Shown: positions 1 through 4,867 of the stretch, piece by piece
Position numbering within the stretch: position 1 is the stretch's first letter
Layout: every line of letters starts with the position of its first letter
Source: Prevotellaceae bacterium
Lineage (GTDB): Bacteria > Bacteroidota > Bacteroidia > Bacteroidales > UBA932
Length of the DNA stretch: 6,156 nucleotides
Reading direction: 5' to 3'
Assembly (NCBI GenBank): GCA_031267855.1
Contig: JAIRYH010000026.1
Coordinates: forward strand, 1-6,156
Notes under the pieces: model-generated
The model's input: the letters and a program-made list of their open reading frames with translations, nothing else
Databases searched by the model: none
Told to the model about the DNA's origin: nothing
Position numbers and translations under genes: made by a program

Positions 1-473
1 TGGCTATGCTCGGTTTGGCCTTTATGCAGCGTCTTTTCGACGCCAACGAAAACTGGTTCCTGATGGGCGGCGGCTTGCTGGTAGCAGGCATCGGGCTGTC
101 GGTTTATTTATCGAATCCCGTCAAGCAGCTGCGCCGCAAAAAGCAGGTCAACCGCTCGTTTGAAGACTATATATCTGTTTTTATTCTCACCATTTCCAAT
201 CCGGGCGCCACGTTCCTGATGCTGGCGCTGTTTGCGCTGGTCGGCGTCAATATCGACAAGGCGTCGGGCGTGGTCAATATTGCCATTGTCCTGTGGGGCG
301 TGGTGATCGGCGCGGCGGCATGGTGGTTTTTCCTCAGCTGGCTGATCAACCGTTTCAGGCATCGCTTCCGCATCCGGCAATTATGGTATATCAACCGTAT
401 TGCCGGCATTATCATTATTATTCTCGGAATCATTTCCCTGTTCGACGGGCTGGCAATGCTGCTTTTCCCTTAG
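1..473 (+). CDS. LysE family translocator, C-terminal part (5' end outside window)
   Basis: This is the last ~156 codons of an inner-membrane protein whose frame is open to the left edge; the ATG at base 6 is probably internal. LysE/RhtB-type exporters are usually about 200-215 residues with six helices and export amino acids or similar small solutes. Counting from the Met at base 6, hydrophobic segments lie at about 18-36, 57-81, 90-114 and 132-154. A basic loop at 39-50 (KQLRRKKQVNR) separates the first two. The segment TISNPGATFL (62-71) carries the Asn-Pro pair usual in the third quarter of LysE proteins. The missing N-terminal part should hold the first helices. The stop overlaps the stop of the convergent RNase gene. 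Family assignment is fairly secure; the substrate cannot be told. Confidence 0.82.
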   Translation, partial: AMLGLAFMQRLFDANENWFLMGGGLLVAGIGLSVYLSNPVKQLRRKKQVNRSFEDYISVFILTISNPGATFLMLALFALVGVNIDKASGVVNIAIVLWGVVIGAAAWWFFLSWLINRFRHRFRIRQLWYINRIAGIIIIILGIISLFDGLAMLLFP

Positions 474-2014
474 ATGATAATTTTGTCACCGTTCCTGTCG
501 AACCACTGGTGCTGCAGCAGAGCATACGAGCTGACCGCCTTGATGTATAAGCGGCACTGGTTCTCTATTGCCCACTTCATCCGGCGTGATAACAGTCCGT
601 GCCGGAGGTAAGCTTCCATGTAGGGGTGTACTTTTAATGTGAGGTATTTTATTTTCTTTTCGCCGGCGAGGTAAGTCAATTGGTTTTGCAATATGTCTTC
701 AAAGACAATCGACGGCATAATTTTCCCGGTTCCGTTGCAACTGGGGCACAGTTCGTCGTTGCGGATTTGTGTGGCAGGGCGTACACGCTGGCGCGTCAAT
801 TGCATCAATCCGAACCTTGAAAGCGGGAGGATATTGTGCCGGGCGCGGTCGGACGCCATAGCATCCCGCATGGCATTAAATACTTTTTGCCGGTTGTCGG
901 CACGTTCCATATCAATCAGGTCAATCACAATAATCCCGCCGATATCGCGCAGTCGCAACTGCCGCGCTACTTCAGTTACCGCCATCAGGTTCACTTCGAG
1001 CGCCTGTTCTTCCTGGTTGTTGTTGGTTTTAATACGTCCGCTGTTTACGTCAATCACGTGCAGGGCTTCGGTTTGCTCCATGATAATATACGCGCCGCGC
1101 TTGAGCGACACATATTTGCCGAAGGATGCGCGTATTTGCCGCGATACGCCGTAGTGCTCAAAAATAGGTTCCCTTCCGGCATAAAGCTTTACGATTCTTT
1201 CCTTTTCCGGGTAAATAGACGTGACATATTCTTTGATTTCCTCAAACAGCGACGTGTCGTTCACATAAATGTTGTTAAACGTGCCGTTGAGCATGTCGCG
1301 CAGAATTGCCGATGTGCGGTTGATTTCGTTTACCAGTAATTGCGGTGTCTTTCCTGCTCCGATTTTTTCAGTACACGCGTTCCAGCGCCGGTACAAAGCA
1401 TTTAATTCCGGCGCCAGCGTAGCGGTTTTTTTACCTTCGGCCACGGTACGCACAATCACCCCGCAACCCGGCGGCAGAATACTTTTAGCCAGCCGTTCCA
1501 TACGGGATCGCTCGTCGCGGTCGCTTATTTTTGACGAAATGGAAATTTTATCGGAAAAGGGAATCAATACCAGATTGCGCCCCGCCAGCGAAATTTCCGA
1601 CGTCAAACGCGGTCCTTTGGTTGAAATCGATTCTTTCACAACCTGAACCAGTACCGGTTGCCCGGGCGCCAATACATCGGAGATTTTGCCGTCTTTCGGC
1701 AAAATGGCATCGCTCTGTTTGGGCGCCTTTAATTTCACAGGCTGCCGTGCAAAGGCTTGTTTGGTAAATTCGTTGATTAACCTGAAATGAAATCCAAGAT
1801 CGAAATAATGCAGGAACGCGTCTTTTTCGTCGCCTACATCTACAAATGCCGCATTCAATGCGGGCATAACCCGTTTTACTTTCCCCAGATAAATATCACC
1901 TACCGCAAAATTGGTGGACGTACTATCTTTACTTAATTCTACTAACCTTTTGTCCTCAAGTAACGCAATGCTGATTTCTGAAGTTGTAACATCAATAACT
2001 AAATCTCTATCCAT
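470..2014 (-). CDS. rng: RNase E/G family endoribonuclease (RNase G type)
   Basis: This is a single-strand-specific, Mg-dependent endoribonuclease. In E. coli, RNase G trims the 16S rRNA 5' end and takes part in mRNA decay. With the ATG at 2014 the protein has 514 residues, close to RNase G (about 490) and without the long C-terminal scaffold of RNase E. An S1-like domain begins near residue 38 (GDIYLGKVKRV), with an extra stretch at about 75-115. The catalytic core contains HVIDVNSGR with Asp322 and IGGIIVIDLIDM with Asp365. Their spacing of 43 equals that of E. coli Asp303/Asp346. CPSCNGTG gives the Zn-link cysteines 423 and 426, again at the E. coli spacing. A GTG 18 bases upstream (2032) is in frame, but the ATG fits the usual family start just before the first strand (LVIDV). 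It follows HU and a tiny basic gene on the same strand; a terminator-like hairpin lies upstream. Assignment is secure; RNase G is preferred to RNase E on length. Confidence 0.96.
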   Translation of the reverse strand: MDRDLVIDVTTSEISIALLEDKRLVELSKDSTSTNFAVGDIYLGKVKRVMPALNAAFVDVGDEKDAFLHYFDLGFHFRLINEFTKQAFARQPVKLKAPKQSDAILPKDGKISDVLAPGQPVLVQVVKESISTKGPRLTSEISLAGRNLVLIPFSDKISISSKISDRDERSRMERLAKSILPPGCGVIVRTVAEGKKTATLAPELNALYRRWNACTEKIGAGKTPQLLVNEINRTSAILRDMLNGTFNNIYVNDTSLFEEIKEYVTSIYPEKERIVKLYAGREPIFEHYGVSRQIRASFGKYVSLKRGAYIIMEQTEALHVIDVNSGRIKTNNNQEEQALEVNLMAVTEVARQLRLRDIGGIIVIDLIDMERADNRQKVFNAMRDAMASDRARHNILPLSRFGLMQLTRQRVRPATQIRNDELCPSCNGTGKIMPSIVFEDILQNQLTYLAGEKKIKYLTLKVHPYMEAYLRHGLLSRRMKWAIENQCRLYIKAVSSYALLQHQWFDRNGDKIII

Positions 2015-2059
2015 ACTTTCTAAAACTGGCACACTTGCCGATGTGGTCTACTCAAACCG

Positions 2060-2102
2060 TGAAAATAAACGAAACAAACCCGAAGGATTTATACTCCGGG
2101 TT
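2060..2102 (-). terminator. Probable intrinsic terminator or attenuator between the tiny basic gene and rng
   Basis: On the minus strand, arms AACCCG (2102-2097) and CGGGTT (2082-2077) pair. The stem can extend by G-T, A-T and G-C to 9 bp around an 8-base loop. It is followed by a T-rich but interrupted run, TGTTTCGTTTATTTT (2076-2062). It lies 36 bases past the stop of the tiny gene and about 45 bases before the rng ATG. I see no good TAnnTTTG promoter between it and rng, so it may only partly block transcription and lower rng expression relative to HU. No experiment or folding calculation supports this here. Confidence 0.5.
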
Positions 2103-2137
2103 GTTGCAATCACTACCAGAACGTTATAAACAGCTTC

Positions 2138-2230
2138 TTACTTCTTCTTCTTGTGTCGATTTTTCCGAAGACGTTTCTTACGCTTGTGTGTAGACATTTT
2201 ATGTCTCTTTCTTTTTTTTCCGCTAGGCAT
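2138..2230 (-). CDS. 30-residue basic protein, COX24/AURKAIP1 (mS38/bS22-like) type
   Basis: This is a 30-codon gene beginning MPSGKKRKRHKMSTHK and ending in four lysines. It has 18 Lys/Arg and 3 His, with no acidic residue and no hydrophobic core. The pattern KKRKRHKM, then HKRKKRLRKNR, matches the short proteins annotated in Bacteroidota as AURKAIP1/COX24-domain proteins. These are related to mitochondrial small-subunit protein mS38 and mycobacterial bS22. In those ribosomes the peptide is buried in small-subunit rRNA near the decoding region, so a structural ribosomal role is the best guess. It starts 14 bases after the HU stop and so is very likely co-transcribed with HU. There is no Shine-Dalgarno. 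An internal Met at residue 12 is a less likely start because MPSGKK is characteristic of the family as I recall it. It is short enough to be missed by gene callers. Confidence 0.88.
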   Translation of the reverse strand: MPSGKKRKRHKMSTHKRKKRLRKNRHKKKK

Positions 2231-2244
2231 AGTGTGCGCTCAGA

Positions 2245-2532
2245 TTATTTTTTAACATTAGTTTTCACTTTATTCAAGAACACTTTTGCCGGCTTGAATG
2301 CGGGAATAAAATGTTCGGGAATAATCAGTGTGGTGTTCTTAGAAATATTGCGAGCCGTTTTCTTCGCACGCTTCTTTACTATAAAACTACCGAAACCGCG
2401 TAAGTAAACATTACGGTTGGATGTTAACGAACGTTTTACCACATCCATAAATGTTTCAACGGTTTTTTGCACGTTTACCTTCTCAATGCCTGTGCTTTTT
2501 GCAATTTCATTGACGATGTCTGCTTTTGTCAT
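2245..2532 (-). CDS. HU/IHF family nucleoid DNA-binding protein
   Basis: This 95-residue protein has the standard HU length and fold order. An N-terminal dimerising helical pair (about 1-38, starting MTKADIVNEIAK) is followed by the GFGSF turn at 46-50 and a beta-arm containing ARNISKNTT (60-68). The C-terminal helix is near 80-90 (FKPAKVFLNKVK). HU dimers bend and compact DNA with little sequence preference. The arm position that in most HU proteins is the DNA-intercalating Pro (RNPxTG) is Ile63 here. This RNIS form is, to my knowledge, common in Bacteroidota HU proteins, so it is probably a lineage trait rather than damage. It is first in a leftward cluster and has a strong promoter match about 52-82 bases upstream. 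It could equally be called an IHF-like subunit; HU is the safer name. Confidence 0.95.
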   Translation of the reverse strand: MTKADIVNEIAKSTGIEKVNVQKTVETFMDVVKRSLTSNRNVYLRGFGSFIVKKRAKKTARNISKNTTLIIPEHFIPAFKPAKVFLNKVKTNVKK

Positions 2533-2583
2533 AATTCTTTAATCTTAAATTGTTAAACAGTTAATTTTTGCATATTAGCGGTG

Positions 2584-2614
2584 CAAATGTACGACATTTT
2601 TTTGAATTTCCAAA
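2584..2614 (-). promoter_or_regulatory. Bacteroidota-type promoter for the HU cluster
   Basis: Read on the minus strand, TTTG (2614-2611) is followed by 19 bases and then TACATTTG (2591-2584). This is an exact match to the Bacteroidota -33/-7 consensus TTTG ... TAnnTTTG at the usual spacing. Transcription would begin a few bases past 2584, giving an untranslated leader of roughly 45 bases that is A/T-rich and has no Shine-Dalgarno. Confidence 0.85.
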
Positions 2615-2658
2615 TATTTTATGAAATTTTATGATTTTATTTATAACGTGGTATTGTG

Positions 2659-2680
2659 ATGCCTGTATTTATGCAGGCAT
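2659..2680. repeat. Inverted repeat (hairpin) in the AT-rich intergenic region
   Basis: ATGCCTG (2659-2665) pairs with CAGGCAT (2674-2680). Adding a T-G and an A-T pair inside makes a 9-bp stem around a four-base loop. Neither strand has a T-tract directly after it, so it is not a standard terminator. It lies about 45 bases upstream of the HU -33 box and could be a protein site or a remnant of an older transcript end. Confidence 0.5.
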
Positions 2681-2755
2681 AAAATAACGGAAGAGCAGGG
2701 TAGGGCAGTACCAAAAAATTGATTGTTTCTGCAGGTGTTCCACAAAATATAAAAA

Positions 2756-2827
2756 TTACAATTGTAAATACAATAAGTTACAACAAAGATGTGTGCAGAG
2801 TGCAAAACATGGAATTTACAAAAGTAA
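2756..2827. repeat. Two TTAC-N4-GTAA palindromes 60 bases apart
   Basis: TTACAATTGTAA (2756-2767) is a perfect 12-base palindrome. TTACAAAAGTAA (2816-2827) has the same half-sites and spacing, and extends to ATTTAC-N4-GTAAAT. A related ATTTGTAAAT word is at 2857-2866. They may be binding sites for a dimeric regulator, but AT-rich DNA produces such words often, so function is uncertain. Confidence 0.35.
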
Positions 2828-3092
2828 ATCAACTTCTCGGCATCATATTATATGACATTTGTAAATCGTTATTTATTTTTATTATAAAAAACTATAAACC
2901 AAACCATAAATTAAATATATTCATCAAAAAATGGAAATAAAAAAAGGAAAGTTAGGTTTTTCCGGTTTAAACAATTGATAAATATTATGAAATAGGATTT
3001 AATATGTTTATTTACCAATTATTTATATTTTTTATTAAAAGATTTGATTTAATTACTGCGAAAATATAAAATGTATGGTAAAACAATCAGTT

Positions 3093-3109
3093 ATATTCAT
3101 TATGAATAT
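3093..3109. repeat. Short perfect inverted repeat upstream of the XRE gene
   Basis: ATATTCA (3093-3099) and TGAATAT (3103-3109) form perfect 7-base arms around TTA. It lies about 97-113 bases before the XRE start codon and roughly 50 bases upstream of its candidate promoter. It is composed almost entirely of A/T, so chance is a real alternative. Confidence 0.35.
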
Positions 3110-3132
3110 TTAGCAGTCCGGAACCGGTTTCG

Positions 3133-3203
3133 TTTGTAAACCGCTGCATGGTTATTTTTGTAAACGAAATAATGATTACATTTGTAGCAGCAAAAGTTTA
3201 CAA
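3133..3203. promoter_or_regulatory. Candidate operator: three TTGTAAAC words around the XRE promoter
   Basis: TTTGTAAAC occurs at 3133-3141 and again at 3157-3165, in the same orientation and 24 bases apart. The inverted form GTTTACAA is at 3196-3203, ending two bases before the ATG. The second copy overlaps the candidate -33 box and the third lies in the short leader. The outer TTTCGTTT (3129-3136) and AAACGAAA (3162-3169) are also inverted copies. Repeated words straddling the promoter of a helix-turn-helix gene suggest an autoregulatory operator. This is inferred from position only. Confidence 0.5.
3157..3184 (+). promoter_or_regulatory. Candidate promoter of the XRE regulator gene
   Basis: TACATTTG (3177-3184) is an exact -7 box match, identical to the one ahead of HU. 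The nearest TTTG (3157-3160) lies 16 bases upstream, shorter than the usual 19-21, so the -33 part is weak. A start of transcription a few bases after 3184 would leave a leader of only about 15 bases. The shortened spacing may make the promoter dependent on, or responsive to, a bound regulator. Confidence 0.6.
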
Positions 3204-3205
3204 TT

Positions 3206-3625
3206 ATGACAGACCGTTTGACGCAATTTTTAAAAGCAGAGCAGCTCACGCCCGCCCGCTTTGCCGATGTTCTCGGCGTGAATCGCGCCGGCATATCGCA
3301 CATTCTCGCCGGACGCAATAAACCCGGATACGATTTCCTTGAAAAATTCATTAAGCATTTTCCGGCAATAAATGTTGAATGGTTTATCACCGGACGGGGA
3401 AAAATGTACAAGGAAATGATTTCGCCGCCGCTGTTTCCTTCGCCCGCAGCGTCGCCTGCGGGGCTGCAAAGCCCGGTGCCCGCCGAATCGCCGGAGCCTT
3501 TGGCAAAAACAGCGGAGCCGGAAGAATTATTGCCGCCGGAAATATTCGAAAATAACGATAAAACGATCGAGCAAATCGTCATCTTCTATGCCGACAGAAC
3601 ATTCACCGCCTATGAAAGGAACTGA
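3206..3625 (+). CDS. XRE-family helix-turn-helix transcriptional regulator
   Basis: This is a 139-residue DNA-binding protein. Residues about 3-54 form a Cro/C1-type helix-turn-helix, with FADVLGVNRAGISHILAGRN (19-38) spanning the two key helices. NVEWFITGRGKMYK (56-69) follows directly and is the typical end of this domain in Bacteroidota regulators. Residues about 73-112 are a Pro/Ala/Glu-rich linker, probably disordered. The tail at 118-139 (KTIEQIVIFYADRTFTAYERN) looks like a small beta-strand element seen at the end of related proteins and may mediate dimerisation. It is divergent from HU, stands alone, and is followed by its own-promoter neighbour pyrD. Repeated TTGTAAAC words at its promoter suggest autoregulation. 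Ligand and target genes are unknown. No phage or toxin-antitoxin partner is adjacent. Confidence 0.88.
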   Translation: MTDRLTQFLKAEQLTPARFADVLGVNRAGISHILAGRNKPGYDFLEKFIKHFPAINVEWFITGRGKMYKEMISPPLFPSPAASPAGLQSPVPAESPEPLAKTAEPEELLPPEIFENNDKTIEQIVIFYADRTFTAYERN

Positions 3626-3640
3626 AAATTATTCAAAGCA

Positions 3641-3659
3641 TGCAGGATACCGGCCTGCA
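3641..3659. repeat. Small hairpin after the XRE gene
   Basis: TGCAGG (3641-3646) and CCTGCA (3654-3659) form a 6-bp stem with a 7-base loop, 15 bases past the XRE stop. The nearest T-run (3688-3694) is about 30 bases further on, so it is at best a weak terminator. Confidence 0.35.
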
Positions 3660-3691
3660 GCCATGTGACATTTATCCGGTTTATATCTTTT

Positions 3692-3723
3692 TTTGCAGGA
3701 TTCGCCGGCAAAGCCTACTTTTG
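3692..3723 (+). promoter_or_regulatory. Bacteroidota-type promoter for pyrD (and probably cinA)
   Basis: TTTG (3692-3695), 20 intervening bases and TACTTTTG (3716-3723) match the Bacteroidota TTTG / TAnnTTTG consensus at normal spacing. The pyrD ATG is 48 bases beyond the -7 box. The leader is A/T-rich near the start codon and has no Shine-Dalgarno. No comparable promoter is visible before cinA. Confidence 0.8.
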
Positions 3724-3771
3724 TACGCTTACAACAGCATCTGTCGCGCGTAAATTAAAATTACAGTTACC

Positions 3772-4800
3772 ATGTACCGTTTCATTCGCCCGGTTTTATT
3801 CCGGATCTCTGCAGAACGCATGCACCATTTGACGGTGCGGGCATTGCGTACCGCCCGCTATATTCCCTTTGCCGGATATATACTGCGGAAAATATTTGCC
3901 GTCAACGAACCCTCGTTAAGCCGCGAAGTATTTGGGCTGAAATTCCCAAACCCGATCGGACTGGCCGCCGGTTTCGATAAAAACGGAGAAGTGGTTAATG
4001 AGCTGGCATGCTTTGGATTTGGCTTTGTTGAAATCGGATCGGTAACCCCCCTGCCGCAGTCCGGCAACCCGCGCCCGCGCGTGTTCCGTTTGCCGAAAGA
4101 CCGCGCACTGATTAACCGCATGGGCATTAACAATGCAGGGGCGCAGCAGGTGGTAAAAAACCTGCGCATGCGGAAACGGAAAATCATTGTAGGCGGAAAC
4201 ATCAGTAAAAATTCCGCCACGCCCAACGCCGGCGCCGCTGCCGACTACGAACGCGCATTTGTCAAACTCTACGATACGGTAGATTATTTTGCCATCAACG
4301 TCAGCTGCCCCAACGTAAAAGACCTCACCTGCCTGCAGGACATGGAATCACTGCGCACGATTCTGGAAACCATTACCGACCAGCGAAAGTACCACGACCA
4401 CTACAAGCCGGTTTTACTGAAACTGTCGCCCGACCTGAGCGCCGCGCAGTTGGAAGACATCCTGGCGCTGGTTTTTGAATATGCCCTGGACGGATTGATT
4501 GTCGCCAACACCACTACCCGCCGCGAAGATTTGCTTACCCCGGAAGATGAAGTGCAGCGCCTCGGCAACGGCGGATTGAGCGGTGCGCCGCTGTTTCAAA
4601 ATACCGTCGACCTGGTGCGGTATATTTCCACGATAACAAAAAAACAGCTGCCGGTCATCGGCGTAGGCGGCATCTCCTCGGAAAACGATGCACTGCAACT
4701 GCTCGAAGCCGGCGCTTCCCTCGTCCAAATATATACCGGATTTATCTACAACGGACCCGGATTCATAAAACGCATCCTGAAAAAATTAGCTGAAAGCTAA
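3772..4800 (+). CDS. pyrD: Dihydroorotate dehydrogenase (quinone), class 2
   Basis: This is the fourth step of pyrimidine synthesis: FMN-dependent oxidation of dihydroorotate to orotate with electrons passed to membrane quinone. The protein has 342 residues (E. coli PyrD has 336). The N-terminal basic/amphipathic helical region (about 1-40) is the class 2 membrane-associating and quinone-tunnel domain. The barrel motifs follow in order: GLAAGFDKNG (63-72), NRMGINNAG (115-123), KLSPD (217-221), NTTTR (246-250), GGLSG (267-271), GVGGISS (297-303) and the phosphate-binding YTGFIYNGP (321-329). The active-site loop reads NVSCPNV (176-182). Cys179 sits where class 2 enzymes such as E. coli (Ser175) and human (Ser215) have the catalytic Ser. 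Cys is the class 1 base, in a loop of the form NLSCPNV. All other class 2 features are present, so the gene looks intact. It has its own promoter and lies 67 bases before cinA. Confidence 0.96.
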   Translation: MYRFIRPVLFRISAERMHHLTVRALRTARYIPFAGYILRKIFAVNEPSLSREVFGLKFPNPIGLAAGFDKNGEVVNELACFGFGFVEIGSVTPLPQSGNPRPRVFRLPKDRALINRMGINNAGAQQVVKNLRMRKRKIIVGGNISKNSATPNAGAAADYERAFVKLYDTVDYFAINVSCPNVKDLTCLQDMESLRTILETITDQRKYHDHYKPVLLKLSPDLSAAQLEDILALVFEYALDGLIVANTTTRREDLLTPEDEVQRLGNGGLSGAPLFQNTVDLVRYISTITKKQLPVIGVGGISSENDALQLLEAGASLVQIYTGFIYNGPGFIKRILKKLAES

Positions 4801-4819
4801 TATGCCAATGCGCCAGCTA

Positions 4820-4867
4820 AATCTATAAGTCTATAAGTCTATAAATCTAAAAATCTAAAAGTCTAAA
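4820..4867 (+). repeat. Six tandem octamers abutting the cinA start codon
   Basis: Six 8-base units run without a gap: AATCTATA, AGTCTATA, AGTCTATA, AATCTAAA, AATCTAAA, AGTCTAAA (consensus ARTCTAWA). The ATG of cinA is the very next base. The array fills most of the 67-base pyrD-cinA gap. It therefore forms the translation start region, giving an A-rich, unstructured leader with no Shine-Dalgarno. Copy-number change would alter the gap but not the reading frame. Confidence 0.93.

Larger units (their letters stand above)
2615..3132. other. Long AT-rich intergenic region without a convincing gene
   Basis: This is the core of the 673-base gap between the divergent HU and XRE genes. Base composition drops sharply (2881-2940 has 9 G/C in 60). 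The short open frames in it (plus 2719-2940, minus 2641-2832) have no recognisable family, no promoter and AT-driven codon content unlike the flanking genes. What can be seen is a hairpin at 2659-2680, two TTAC-N4-GTAA palindromes and an inverted repeat at 3093-3109. No tRNA, no DnaA-box cluster and no clear riboswitch were recognised. An unrecognised small RNA cannot be excluded. Confidence 0.7.

Noticed and set aside
2737..2745. DnaA-box-like TGTTCCACA, as a hint of a replication origin
   Set aside because: Two mismatches to TTATCCACA, single occurrence, and no cluster of boxes in the AT-rich region.
2819..2826. TACTTTTG on the minus strand, a -7 box match
   Set aside because: No TTTG at 19-21 bases upstream and no gene downstream before HU's own promoter.
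2641..2832. Minus-strand open frame of 63 codons upstream of the HU promoter
   Set aside because: Cys/His/Tyr-rich translation typical of a chance frame; no family and no promoter with both elements.
2719..2940. Plus-strand open frame of 73 codons in the AT-rich intergenic region
   Set aside because: No recognisable family, no promoter or leader signal, and amino-acid content (Ile, Lys, Asn) that simply reflects AT-rich DNA.
3100..3582. Long minus-strand open frame opposite the XRE gene
   Set aside because: It is a shadow of a strongly supported gene; Ser/Gly-rich low-complexity translation with no family.
3641..3694. Hairpin after the XRE gene as an intrinsic terminator
   Set aside because: The T-run is about 30 bases away from the stem and coincides with the pyrD -33 region, so it does not form a standard terminator.
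4820..4867. Octamer array as a CRISPR or iteron array
   Set aside because: Units are contiguous with no spacers and too short for CRISPR; no replication gene is nearby to support iterons.
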